This document shows, one piece after another, positions 19,611 through 28,056 of a DNA stretch of 64,000 bases. The stretch's first letter is position 1. Each line of letters starts with the position of its first letter. Both the position numbers and the translations under genes were made by a program. This stretch comes from Corynebacterium halotolerans (GTDB lineage: Bacteria; Actinomycetota; Actinomycetes; Mycobacteriales; Mycobacteriaceae), in NCBI RefSeq assembly GCF_001056295.1, contig NZ_JVMD01000033.1, positions 105,156-169,155 on the forward strand, written 5' to 3'. The notes beneath the pieces were generated by a model that worked only from the letters and a program-made list of their open reading frames with translations, was not told the DNA's origin and searched no databases.

Positions 19611-20027
19611 TCAGCGCCCCTGGAATCGACCGCGGAAGCGATCTTCCATGCCGCCGCCCGGAGAGCTCGGGCGACGGGGCTTCCTCGGCCTGGGGCCGCG
19701 GGAACCGTCGGCGCCGACGGACACCAGGTTCGAGCTTCCGGAGGAACCGGTCAGCGCCCACACGCCGGCGCCGAACATGGCCAGGAATCCGACGATGCTC
19801 AGGGCCAGGAACCAGAGGCTCGTGGTCGCCAGCGCCATGCCGCCGATCAGCAGGAGAAGGCCGACGCCGATGATGGCGATGACCCGGGGCGAGAAACCGC
19901 GGGGCGCTCCGCCGGAGTCGAGGCCCATCGCCTTTCCGGACATGGCTGAGCCGAACTTCGGATCCTCGGCGTACAGCGCCGATTCGATCTCGGCAAGCAT
20001 CCTCTGTTCCTGCTCGGAAAGTCCCAT
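19611..20027 (-). CDS. DUF3040 family membrane protein
   Basis: A 138-residue protein with the DUF3040 start MGLSEQEQRMLAEIE, a soluble acidic N-terminus, two adjacent membrane helices (about residues 47-65 and 68-92), and a basic, Arg/Pro/Gly-rich C-terminal tail. It corresponds to Rv2169c of M. tuberculosis by family and position. Function is unknown; the family is confined to actinobacteria and sits in the inner membrane. The start at 20027 has GGAGG at good spacing. It is a single gene with its own terminator. Confidence 0.85.
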   Translation of the reverse strand: MGLSEQEQRMLAEIESALYAEDPKFGSAMSGKAMGLDSGGAPRGFSPRVIAIIGVGLLLLIGGMALATTSLWFLALSIVGFLAMFGAGVWALTGSSGSSNLVSVGADGSRGPRPRKPRRPSSPGGGMEDRFRGRFQGR

Positions 20028-20264
20028 GGGTTTCCTCCCCTGACTCGCGGTAGGGCCGATCGTCCTTGACATCATCGCTGCGGCGAATGCCGGCGGCCGC
20101 AGCGACCGCTCATAAAGTTCAACGGCCGAAGCGCCCTCTTTGTTCCCGAATCGGCCCTGCGGTCCGCATGGCCGATCACGCACTGAAACTGAAGCGGAAG
20201 AGCGTGGCCCGTACCGGCCAGTGTACGCACGCCCCCTTCGGTGAACCACCACCATCCCACACGA

Positions 20265-20684
20265 TCAGGCCACTCCGGAGAGCATCCCGAAATCCGCCTC
20301 GACCTCCGCCAGAAAATCCGCCGCCAGAGACTGCACCCGGCGGGCCTCCAGCTCGTCGACGCCGCGGGCCAACCCCAGGCGCACGTCCTCCCACTGCCGC
20401 GACAGCGCCTCGAACCTCGCGGCCCATGGGGCGTATTCGGGCGCGTGCCTGCGCACCCTGGCCCACGCGCTCTGGTCGGCCTTGCAGCGCCGGCCCGGAT
20501 TCTCCGCGATCAGGGCGCCCGCCACCCGCAGCGCGGCCTGATACGACAGGTCCAGCCTGTCGGCGGGAGACGCCGTTTTCGCCTGCGCCAACAGCGACGC
20601 CGCCCGCCCCAGGAAGTTCACGGCCTGAGAAGACAGGCCCGCCGGCGCGACCACCGCGTTCCTCCCGTTTCCGATGCGTGCCAT
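20265..20684 (-). CDS. SAV_6107 family HEPN-like protein
   Basis: A 139-residue, mainly helical protein matching the actinobacterial SAV_6107 HEPN type (Rv2168c position). Helices run from about residue 20 (AVNFLGRAASLLAQA) through DLSYQAALRVAGALIAE to a C-terminal helix. HEPN domains are often RNA-binding or RNases, but the catalytic RxxxxH motif is not evident here, so no activity is claimed. The start at 20684 has AGAAAGGAG upstream; the longer frame to 20828 lacks one. The 237 bases between it and the DUF3040 gene show no further gene. Confidence 0.75.
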   Translation of the reverse strand: MARIGNGRNAVVAPAGLSSQAVNFLGRAASLLAQAKTASPADRLDLSYQAALRVAGALIAENPGRRCKADQSAWARVRRHAPEYAPWAARFEALSRQWEDVRLGLARGVDELEARRVQSLAADFLAEVEADFGMLSGVA

Positions 20685-20948
20685 CCGCCCTCTCCTTTCT
20701 TTCCGTTCCCTCGGCCGCGCCGCCACCGACGCCGACCGAACTTCAACCGTCCGTTCGATGGGTTCCGCACCACCGGCCCGCCATCGCCTCCGCGACAACC
20801 CGAACACTAGGGGCCTTCCCGGATTCACCTTCCATCATATTCGAACGCCCATTCGCACGCAATGCCCTTTTCGCCGCTCAACCCCGGTCGACGCGCCGCC
20901 GCCCGAACCCGGGCCGCCGCCGTTCGACTCCCCCGCCCCCGCCCCGGT

Positions 20949-20954
20949 TAAGCT
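20949..20954 (+). promoter_or_regulatory. -10 element of a leaderless promoter (GNAT gene)
   Basis: TAAGCT ends six bases before the GTG start of the GNAT gene. No ribosome binding site precedes that GTG. A transcript would begin at or next to the start codon, so leaderless translation is likely. Confidence 0.5.
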
Positions 20955-20960
20955 GAACGG

Positions 20961-21629
20961 GTGCGATACAGCGTCCTCCCCATGCCGGAATCCGTTTTCC
21001 GGCTCCGGCTCCACGAGGCCGTCTCCCTTTACGTCGGGGCGATGGGCTACGACCCGTCGATCGTCGACGCGCGGGTGCGGGCGTGGGCGCTGGCGCGGCA
21101 CGAGCCCGGTTGGGCGGCCGTCGCAGCCGTCGCGCATCCCGAGGACGTGGCGCCGGAAGACGCCCTGGCCGACACCTCTTTCCCGTTGGCCGGCATCGCC
21201 TACTGCCAGCACGGCACGTCGACGCAGTGGTGGCACGTCCAGGTCCGCGCGGGAATGGCCGAGCGCCGCACGCCCCTTCACATCGTGTCCGACGTCCTCG
21301 GCGACTACGTCGAGCTGTCCGAAATCCACGTCGATCCCCGCCACCAGGGCGGCCGCATCGGCGAACGCCTGCTCCTCGAGTTGATGCGCGGCCGCCCCGA
21401 GCGCCGCGTGCTGCTGTCCACTCCGGAAGTCGCCGACGAGGGCAACCGAGCCTGGCGCCTCTACCGCCGCCTGGGGTTCGACGACGTCCTGCGCCATTTC
21501 CATTTCGCGGGCGATTCGCGCCCGTTCGCGGTGCTCGGCGCCCCGATCCCGCTGCGCGGCACGGACTCGCTTGACGACGCCGACGGGCCGGAAACCGACC
21601 GCACCTCCCGGAAGGAGCCACCGCGATGA
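20961..21629 (+). CDS. GNAT family N-acetyltransferase (Rv2170-like)
   Basis: A 222-residue protein with a single GNAT domain. The acetyl-CoA loop is HQGGRIGERLLLELM (about residues 135-149), preceded by the beta-strand VELSEIHVDP and followed by AWRLYRRLGFDDV. Substrate is not predictable from sequence. The homologous M. tuberculosis gene is the neighbour of lppM, as here. The start is a GTG with a -10-like TAAGCT six bases upstream. The stop overlaps the lppM start (ATGA), so the two genes form an operon. Confidence 0.85.
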   Translation: MRYSVLPMPESVFRLRLHEAVSLYVGAMGYDPSIVDARVRAWALARHEPGWAAVAAVAHPEDVAPEDALADTSFPLAGIAYCQHGTSTQWWHVQVRAGMAERRTPLHIVSDVLGDYVELSEIHVDPRHQGGRIGERLLLELMRGRPERRVLLSTPEVADEGNRAWRLYRRLGFDDVLRHFHFAGDSRPFAVLGAPIPLRGTDSLDDADGPETDRTSRKEPPR

Positions 21630-22270
21630 CGGTTGCACGTCTCCGCGCCCGATTCATCGCGCTCGCCGCGATGCTCCTGCCCGTTCTGGCGCTGACCGGC
21701 TGTTTCACCGCCGACGCCGCGATGACCATCTCGGGCACCGACCGGGTCAACGGCACCGTTCACGTGGCCGCGCCGAAGGCCGCGTCGGCCCGGGACTCGC
21801 TCTGGGAGGTCCCGGAGGCCTTCCGCGGGAAGGTCACCGTCGAACGCGGCGAATCCGGGCAGGACCACACGGGCACCTACCGCGTCCGCGACCTGACCTT
21901 CGACGAGGTCCGCGAGTTTCTCGACGCCGCCTCCTCCGACGCCATCGACCTCGAACTCGAGCGCGTCGGCGGCAACCAGGTGTCGCTGTCGGGCAAGGCC
22001 TCGCTGACCCGGTTCCCCGGCTCCAGGGTCACCCTCGCCATCGCGTTCCCCGCCCCCGTGACCGGCACCAACGGCACGGTCGACGGCGGGGACACCGTGC
22101 GCTGGACTCTCGAGGGCGGCACAGACTCCACCTTCTGGGCCACGTCCCCCGCGGGCAGCACCGACCGCGACCGGCTCCTGCTGTGGACCGGCCTGGTCAC
22201 CGCCGCGGGAGTGCTCGCGGCGCTGCTCGTCGTCCTGTGGGCCCGGCGGGACCACGACATGCTCGACTGA
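21626..22270 (+). CDS. lppM: Lipoprotein LppM
   Basis: A 214-residue envelope protein. A signal peptide with lipobox LTGC places the lipidated Cys at about residue 26. The LppM (DUF3153) domain follows (about residues 30-165). A C-terminal membrane helix (about 186-207) and a short basic cytoplasmic end complete it. In M. tuberculosis LppM (Rv2171) affects phosphatidylinositol-mannoside-derived surface lipids and phagosome trafficking. Being near mptB, it fits a role in lipoglycan homeostasis. Translation is coupled to the upstream GNAT gene. Confidence 0.9.
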   Translation: MTVARLRARFIALAAMLLPVLALTGCFTADAAMTISGTDRVNGTVHVAAPKAASARDSLWEVPEAFRGKVTVERGESGQDHTGTYRVRDLTFDEVREFLDAASSDAIDLELERVGGNQVSLSGKASLTRFPGSRVTLAIAFPAPVTGTNGTVDGGDTVRWTLEGGTDSTFWATSPAGSTDRDRLLLWTGLVTAAGVLAALLVVLWARRDHDMLD

Positions 22271-22324
22271 GCCCCGCCACGGATACCGATCCGCCGCGAA
22301 CACGCGCGGGCGCCGCAAAAAGGG

Positions 22325-22356
22325 GCGACGGCCCGCACGCGTGCGCCGGCCGTCGC
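22325..22356 (-). terminator. metF terminator
   Basis: An 8-bp stem (GCGACGGC/GCCGTCGC) encloses a second small hairpin. On the minus strand it is followed by CCCCTTTTTGC, so the T run serves metF, whose stop is 12 bases away. It also lies just past the convergent lppM gene. Confidence 0.75.
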
Positions 22357-22367
22357 AAAGCCACGTG

Positions 22368-23354
22368 CTAGAAACCGCCCCGCAGCATGTCCTGTCCCGT
22401 GCCCCACGCGGGCGCCATGCCGAGGTTGTGCAGGACCTCCTGGGTGGCGCGGGCGAAGTTGAGGGTCATGAAGTGGATGCCGGGCACGCCCTCGGAGATG
22501 AGGCGCTCCGCCATCTCCGTGGTCACCTCGATGCCCACCTCCCGGATCGCATCGCGGTTGGCCACCTCGTCGCCGGCGGCCGCGCGCGTCAAACGCTCGT
22601 CGAGCGCGGGCGGCAGCACCGAACCGGACAGCTCCAGCTGGCGGCGCACCGAACGCATCGACGTGATGGGCATCAGGCCCGGGATGATCGGCTTGGCCCC
22701 GTGCTCCGGGTCCGCGGCGACCAGGCGATCGCGCAGCCGCAGGTAATGGTCAACGTCGAAGAACATCTGGGTGATCGAGTACTCCGCGCCCGCCCGGAGC
22801 TTCGCCAGCGTGTGGCGCGTGTCGGACTCCAGATCGGGGGCGCGGAAGTGCCCCTCGGGGAAGGAGGCGATGCCGATCTCGAAGTCGGCGAACTCCTCTT
22901 CGGCGCGGATCAGCTCGATGAGCTCCGACGCGTACCGCAGGCCGCCCTCCAACGGCTCCCACTCGCCCAGCGGATCCCCCGGCGGATCGCCGCGCAGGAC
23001 CAGCAGATTGGTCAGGCCGCGGTCCAGGTAGGCGCGCAGGATATCGCGCAACTCCGGCACCGTGTGACCGACGAGCGTCAGATGCACCAGCGTGGTCAAC
23101 GGCTCCCGGGTCACGCGCTCGGCGATGCGCAGGGTGCGGTCGCGCGACGACCCGCCCGCGCCGTACGTCACCGAGGCGAAGGACGCCCCGAGGTCGTGGA
23201 AGGCCTCCGCCGCGCGGAGCAGCCGCTCTTCCGCGGCGTCATCCCGGGGCGGCATGAACTCGACGGAGAACGGGAGCGGACCGGGGCTGGGCAACGTCAG
23301 CGCTTGGCGGATCGGAACCTGGCGGCCCACCGCGGGTGGCGGGAAGTCGGACAT
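22368..23354 (-). CDS. metF: 5,10-methylenetetrahydrofolate reductase (MetF-like)
   Basis: A 328-residue flavoprotein of the MTHFR family, forming 5-methyl-THF for methionine synthesis. Family features are the N-terminal SVEFMPPRDDAAEE (catalytic Glu), SVTYGAGGSSRDRT, NLLVLRGDPP, FPEGH and the FFDVDHY/GLMPITS segments of the TIM barrel. Its counterpart in M. tuberculosis is Rv2172c. It is divergent from the prenyl synthase gene. A TAAGAT -10 element ends eight bases before the ATG, so translation is probably leaderless. Confidence 0.9.
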   Translation of the reverse strand: MSDFPPPAVGRQVPIRQALTLPSPGPLPFSVEFMPPRDDAAEERLLRAAEAFHDLGASFASVTYGAGGSSRDRTLRIAERVTREPLTTLVHLTLVGHTVPELRDILRAYLDRGLTNLLVLRGDPPGDPLGEWEPLEGGLRYASELIELIRAEEEFADFEIGIASFPEGHFRAPDLESDTRHTLAKLRAGAEYSITQMFFDVDHYLRLRDRLVAADPEHGAKPIIPGLMPITSMRSVRRQLELSGSVLPPALDERLTRAAAGDEVANRDAIREVGIEVTTEMAERLISEGVPGIHFMTLNFARATQEVLHNLGMAPAWGTGQDMLRGGF

Positions 23355-23362
23355 GAACGGTT

Positions 23363-23368
23363 ATCTTA
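23363..23368 (-). promoter_or_regulatory. -10 element of a leaderless promoter (metF)
   Basis: TAAGAT on the minus strand ends eight bases before the metF ATG, and no ribosome binding site is visible between them. The message would start at or within a base or two of the start codon. Confidence 0.5.
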
Positions 23369-23436
23369 TTGGCAGGACGAAACGGCGCGCCGACCCGGCC
23401 CCCGTTTGGAGTCGAATACACCCGAAAGGTGGCGCC

Positions 23437-24561
23437 ATGGCCGACTCGGCGAAGTACCCGGCGATCGAACCCGGGATGTCCCCCCGGGACGTCCCCGCCG
23501 CCGTGACCGGGGCATTGACGGACTTCTTCGACGCGCGGTCGGCGATGGTCGCGGACATCGACGAGGAATTTTCCCACGTCATCGGCGCATTGGCCGATTT
23601 CACCCTGCAGGGCGGCAAGCGCGTCCGCCCCGCCTTCGCCTGGGCGGGATGGCTCGGCGCCGGGGGTGACCGCGGCCCGAACTCCACCCCCGAAGACGCG
23701 GATGCGGTGTTCCGCAGCGTGTGCGCGCTGGAGTTCATCCAGGCCTGCGCGCTGATCCACGACGACATCATCGACGCCTCCGACACCCGTCGGGGCAAGC
23801 CCACCGTGCACAAGGTCTTCGAGGCCCGGCATCGCGACAACGGCTGGCGCGGCGACTCCGCGCACTACGGGCGCTCCGTGGCGATTCTCGCGGGCGACGT
23901 CGCGTTGGCGTGGGCCGACGACATGTTCCACGGGTCGGGGCTGTCCGACGCCGCCCGCAACCGCGCCCGCGAACCCTGGTGGCGCATGCGCACCGAGGTG
24001 CTCGGCGGCCAGCTTCTCGACATCACCGCGGAATCCTCCGGGGATTCGCGCGTCGGCGTCGCCGAGAAGGTCAACCGATTCAAGACCGCCGCCTACACCA
24101 TCGAACGCCCCCTGCACATCGGCGCGGCCATCGCCGGGGCCGGCGAGGACGTCATCGCGGCCTACCGCGAGTTCGGCCGGGACATCGGCATCGCCTTCCA
24201 GCTGCGCGACGACCAGCTCGGCGTATTCGGCGATCCGGAGGTCACCGGCAAGCCCGCCGGCGACGACCTGCGCGAAGGCAAGCGCACCGTGCTCGTCGCG
24301 ACCGCGCTGGAGCGGCTGCGCGCCACCGACCCCGACGGGGCGCACCACCTCGACGAGAAACTCGGCCGCGTGGAGGGACCCGACGACATCGCCGAACTGC
24401 GCGACCTCATCCGCGCCTCCGGCGCCGACGAACTGCTCGAAATCGAAATCGACCGGCTGACCCGCCTCGGGTTGGCGTCCCTGGAATCCGCCCCGATCGT
24501 CGAGGAACAGCGCGAGCGCCTGGCCGACATGGGCCGGCGCGCCACCGCCCGCACCTGGTGA
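23437..24561 (+). CDS. idsA: Polyprenyl diphosphate synthase (GGPP synthase type, IdsA)
   Basis: A 374-residue trans-isoprenyl diphosphate synthase. GGKRVRPAFAWAG is near residue 58. The first Asp-rich motif is DDIID (LIHDDIIDASDTRRG) and the second DDQLG (LRDDQLGVFGD). Small residues (Ala, Cys) at positions 4 and 5 before the first motif suggest a product of C20 or longer rather than FPP. It condenses IPP with allylic diphosphates in the cytoplasm. The start at 23437 has AAAGGTGG upstream; the longer frame overlaps metF. It heads an apparent operon with the CrtI-like gene and mptB, and corresponds to Rv2173 by position. Confidence 0.9.
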   Translation: MADSAKYPAIEPGMSPRDVPAAVTGALTDFFDARSAMVADIDEEFSHVIGALADFTLQGGKRVRPAFAWAGWLGAGGDRGPNSTPEDADAVFRSVCALEFIQACALIHDDIIDASDTRRGKPTVHKVFEARHRDNGWRGDSAHYGRSVAILAGDVALAWADDMFHGSGLSDAARNRAREPWWRMRTEVLGGQLLDITAESSGDSRVGVAEKVNRFKTAAYTIERPLHIGAAIAGAGEDVIAAYREFGRDIGIAFQLRDDQLGVFGDPEVTGKPAGDDLREGKRTVLVATALERLRATDPDGAHHLDEKLGRVEGPDDIAELRDLIRASGADELLEIEIDRLTRLGLASLESAPIVEEQRERLADMGRRATARTW

Positions 24562-24607
24562 CCGCGCCGCCGGACCACCCGCGAAAAACAGACGAGGACG
24601 AACCGCC

Positions 24608-26287
24608 TTGCAGAACCCCGCTTCCGCCATCATGAAGTTCCTGCCGCTGTCACCGGTGCCGGTGCCCCGGCGCCGCGTCCCCGCCGCAACCGACGGGAAG
24701 GCCCGGGACATCGTCGTCATCGGCGCGGGCCTGTCCGGCCTGACCGCGGCGCTGCACCTGACCGGCGCGGGCCACCGCGTCACGGTCGTGGAATCCGCCG
24801 ATCACGTCGGCGGGCGCTGCGCCACCGAAGACGTCGCCGTGCCCGGCGCCGGCGTCACCGTCCGGGCCGACACGGGCGCCACGGTGTGGACGATGCCCCA
24901 GTTGGTGGACTCCGCGCTGTCGGCCGTCGGAAAGCGCGTCGGCGACGTCGACCCGGAGTTCCGGGTCCGGCGCATGGCCCCCGCCTACCACGCGACGTTC
25001 CACGACGGCCGCTCCATCGACGTCTACGGCGACGCTTCCCGCATGGCCGCGGAGATCACCCGTTTCGCGGAGGCCGGCGGCGACGACCCCGCCCCGCGCG
25101 TCGACGGCTACCTGCGCATGCGCGAGTGGCTGGCGCAGATGTTCGGCTCCGCCTACCCGCACTTCATGGCCGCGAGCTTCGATTCCCCCCTGGACCTGGT
25201 CGGCGATTCCGGTGCGGCCGGGGACCTGGGCCACCTGGTGCAGCTCGGCGCGTTCGGCTCGCTGGGCCGCAGGGTCGAGAATCTGCTCGGCGACGATCTG
25301 CTGGCGCGCGTGTTCAGCTTCCAGTCGCTGTACGCGGGCGTCGCCCCGAAGGATGCGCGGGCGGTGTACGGCTGCATCGCGCACATGGACACGACGATGG
25401 GCGTGTACTACCCGACGGCGTCGCGCACCGGGTCCGGGATGGGCGCGATCGCGGGCATCATGGCCGACGCGTTCGTCGGCGCCGGCGGCGAACTGCGCTT
25501 GTCGACGCCCGTGTCCGGCCTGTCCGTCGACGCCGCCGGAAAGGGCGTGACGGCGGTGCTCGGCCCCGACGGCCCGATCCCCTGCGACGGCATCGTGGCC
25601 ACCGTCGACCTGCCGATCGTGGAAGGCTGGCTCGACGCCGCCGGCGCGCCCGCGAAGAAGCGGCTGGTGCCCACCAGGACCTCGCCGTCGGCGATGGTCG
25701 CCCACGGCGCCGCGCCGGTCGACGTCACGCGCAATTGGCCGGACCGCCACCACCTGATCTCCTTCGGCGAGGCTTGGGACGAGACGTTCCGCGAGATTTC
25801 CTCGCCCCGCGCGGGATCGCTCATGTCCGATCCGTCGCTGCTGGTCACCCGCCCCGCCGTGACCGCCCCCGACCGCATCGTCGCCGACGCCGACGGCCGC
25901 GAGTGGGAGCCGGTCAGCATTCTCGCCCCCTGCCCGAACCTCGTCTCCGCCGACGTCGCCTGGGATCTCGTCGGCCCCGCCCACCTCGCCGAAGTCACCG
26001 CGCTGCTGGATCGCCGCGGATTGCCGGGAATCGCGGAGCAGTGGGTCCTCGGCGCACTCGACACCCCCGCCACCTGGGCCGAGCAGGGGATGATCGACGG
26101 CAGCCCGTTCGGGCTGGCGCACCTGTTCCGCCAGACCGGCCCGTTCCGGCCGCGCAACCTGTCCCCGCGCCTGCCGTCCAACCTCGTGCTCGCGGGATCG
26201 ACGACCGTGCCCGGCGTCGGGGTGCCCACGGTCATACTTTCCGGCGCGCTGGCCGCCGACCGGTTCACGGGAGGTGCGGTCCGGTGA
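24608..26287 (+). CDS. CrtI-like FAD-dependent phytoene desaturase family protein
   Basis: A 559-residue flavin oxidoreductase. The FAD-binding loop VVIGAGLSGLTAALHL (about residues 37-52) is followed by VVESADHVGGRCATE. The C-terminal VPGVGVPTVILSGALAADRF segment is the signature of bacterial CrtI-type desaturases/isomerases. The start is taken as TTG at 24608 with a weak GAGGACG site; ATG at residue 9 is an alternative. The stop overlaps mptB (GTGA). In related genomes idsA and mptB are neighbours without this gene. No phytoene synthase is in the window, so the real substrate (carotenoid, polyprenol or other lipid) is open. Confidence 0.75.
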   Translation: MQNPASAIMKFLPLSPVPVPRRRVPAATDGKARDIVVIGAGLSGLTAALHLTGAGHRVTVVESADHVGGRCATEDVAVPGAGVTVRADTGATVWTMPQLVDSALSAVGKRVGDVDPEFRVRRMAPAYHATFHDGRSIDVYGDASRMAAEITRFAEAGGDDPAPRVDGYLRMREWLAQMFGSAYPHFMAASFDSPLDLVGDSGAAGDLGHLVQLGAFGSLGRRVENLLGDDLLARVFSFQSLYAGVAPKDARAVYGCIAHMDTTMGVYYPTASRTGSGMGAIAGIMADAFVGAGGELRLSTPVSGLSVDAAGKGVTAVLGPDGPIPCDGIVATVDLPIVEGWLDAAGAPAKKRLVPTRTSPSAMVAHGAAPVDVTRNWPDRHHLISFGEAWDETFREISSPRAGSLMSDPSLLVTRPAVTAPDRIVADADGREWEPVSILAPCPNLVSADVAWDLVGPAHLAEVTALLDRRGLPGIAEQWVLGALDTPATWAEQGMIDGSPFGLAHLFRQTGPFRPRNLSPRLPSNLVLAGSTTVPGVGVPTVILSGALAADRFTGGAVR

Positions 26288-27903
26288 GCGCCGACGCCAC
26301 GGCCGGCACCACGGCCAACGCCACAACCGGCGCCCCGGCGGACGCCACGGCCGTCGAAAAGCCCGGGGACGCCGGCACCCGCCGCGGCCGCTGGTGGACC
26401 GACCCCGCGAAACTCGGGTTGGCGGCGGCGCTGCTGCTGGCCCTCGGGTCCTACGGCGCGGGCGCGACCCGCTACCGCGGCGGCGTCGTCGAGGCGCTGG
26501 GCCTGGGCTGGATCACCTACGGCCACGGTTTCGCGCTGTTCGAGATCTTCATCTGGGTCGGCATTCTCGGCGTGCTCGGGGCGTGGCTGCTGGCCGGGCG
26601 CCGCCTCATCTGGGAGGACCGCCGCCCCGCGCTGGACCGGTTGCGCGACCTGAACCGTTCGCTGCTGTGGTGGCTGGTCCCGCTGTCGGTGTCCGCCCCG
26701 ATCTTCTCGCGCGACATTTACTCGTACCTGATGCAGGGCGCGATGATGCGCGACGGCTTCGACCCGTACACGGAGGGCGCCGCGGTCAACCCGGGCCCCA
26801 TGCTGCTGGAGGTCTCCGCCGACTGGCGCAACACCACCACGCCGTATGGCCCGCTGCACCTGGGCATCAACGAGGTGATCACCCGCATCGTCGGCGACGG
26901 CATCTCCGTCGGCGTGGTGCTGTTCCGCATACTGTGCATCCTCGGTTTCCTGGCCATCGCGTGGTCGGTGCCGCGGATCGCGCTGAAGCTCGGGGGCGAT
27001 CCGGCGCTGGCGCAGTGGCTGGGCGTGCTCAATCCGCTGGTGCTGCTGCACCTGGTGGCGGGGCTGCACAACGAGTCGATCATGGTCGGGCTGGTGTCGC
27101 TGGCGCTGGTGGCGGGGCTGTCCATGCCGCGGCTGCGCGGCGCGATCGTCGCGTCGTTGCTCGTGGGGGTGGCGGTCTCGCTGAAGGCGACGGCCGTCAT
27201 CGCCCTGCCGTTCCTGGTGTGGATCGCGGTGACCCGCGGCGGCGAGCTGCCGCGCTGGGGCGACGTGTTCCGGCGCCTGCCGTCGCTGTTGGGCTACGGG
27301 CTCGGCATGTCCGCGCTGATGCTCGGCGCGTTGACGGCCGTGACCTGGGCGACCGGCTCGACGTGGGGATGGCTGACGGAGATCAGCGGCAACACCAAGG
27401 TGATCAACCCGCTGGCCGCCCCGTCGGCGGTGGCGGGCGTGATCGCGACGATCATGGCGTGGATCGACGACACCGTGGTGTTCAACTCGATCGTCGCGGT
27501 GGCGCGCACGGTGTCGTCGGTGATCATGGTCGTCGGCCTGGTCGTGTGCTGGTTCGTGTTCCGGCAGGATCCGCGCCGCAGCATGGCGGGCATGCTCGCC
27601 GCGTACGGCGTGGCCGTGGTGTTCAACGCCGTGGCGCTGCCCTGGTACTACGCCAGCCTGCTGACGCCCATCGGCACCTTCCGCCCGCCGCGCTGGCTGG
27701 TGCAGGGCACCGTCGTGGCGACGCTGATCCTGTGCATGTCCTTCTCCGGCGGCGGCAACAACCGCTTCTACGACGTGCCCTGGATGCTCGCGGTCACCGT
27801 CGCCGCCTGGTTCGCATTGCGGTGGCTGGTCAACGGCGACGTGCGCCGGCCCGTGCGGTGGAAGGGCACGCTTGACGACGGCCCCCGGTCCGCCCCCTCA
27901 TGA
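26284..27903 (+). CDS. mptB: Alpha-(1->6)-mannopyranosyltransferase MptB
   Basis: A 539-residue GT-C type mannosyltransferase that uses polyprenyl-phosphomannose to start the alpha-1,6 mannan backbone of lipomannan/lipoarabinomannan on the outer face of the membrane. About a dozen membrane helices are visible between residues 40 and 520. The early extracytoplasmic acidic motif is FSRDIYSYLMQG (about residues 138-149), and LNPLVLLHLVAGLHNESIM is a conserved GT-C segment. The first 35 residues are Ala/Thr-rich and disordered. The start is GTG at 26284, overlapping the preceding stop. It is equivalent to Rv2174. Confidence 0.9.
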   Translation: MSADATAGTTANATTGAPADATAVEKPGDAGTRRGRWWTDPAKLGLAAALLLALGSYGAGATRYRGGVVEALGLGWITYGHGFALFEIFIWVGILGVLGAWLLAGRRLIWEDRRPALDRLRDLNRSLLWWLVPLSVSAPIFSRDIYSYLMQGAMMRDGFDPYTEGAAVNPGPMLLEVSADWRNTTTPYGPLHLGINEVITRIVGDGISVGVVLFRILCILGFLAIAWSVPRIALKLGGDPALAQWLGVLNPLVLLHLVAGLHNESIMVGLVSLALVAGLSMPRLRGAIVASLLVGVAVSLKATAVIALPFLVWIAVTRGGELPRWGDVFRRLPSLLGYGLGMSALMLGALTAVTWATGSTWGWLTEISGNTKVINPLAAPSAVAGVIATIMAWIDDTVVFNSIVAVARTVSSVIMVVGLVVCWFVFRQDPRRSMAGMLAAYGVAVVFNAVALPWYYASLLTPIGTFRPPRWLVQGTVVATLILCMSFSGGGNNRFYDVPWMLAVTVAAWFALRWLVNGDVRRPVRWKGTLDDGPRSAPS

Positions 27904-27916
27904 GGCTTTTTCCGCG

Positions 27917-27961
27917 CCGGACCGTTCCGTGCCTGACCGCTCCGTGCCGGACCGTTCCGTG
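27917..27961. repeat. Three 15-bp tandem repeats between mptB and the hydrolase gene
   Basis: CCGGACCGTTCCGTG occurs at 27917 and 27947, with a two-base variant at 27932. Degenerate CCGGGCTTTTCCG/CCCGGCTTTTGCC units follow. It lies in the 153-base gap, just after the mptB stop, and is not needed for either protein. Confidence 0.8.
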
Positions 27962-28056
27962 CCGGGCTTTTCCGCTCCCGGCTTTTGCCGCTCCAGTCTT
28001 TTCCCGCCCATTCCGGCGGCGGATCGTCGCCGGCCGCACATGAAAGAGAGTGCCCG

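Noticed and set aside
22368..23436. SAM or cobalamin riboswitch before metF
   Set aside because: The -10 element lies only eight bases before the start codon, which leaves no room for a leader, and no riboswitch pattern was found.
24650..27069. Long minus-strand frames opposite the CrtI-like gene and mptB
   Set aside because: Composition is that of antisense translation, and the plus-strand genes have clear motifs and coupled starts.
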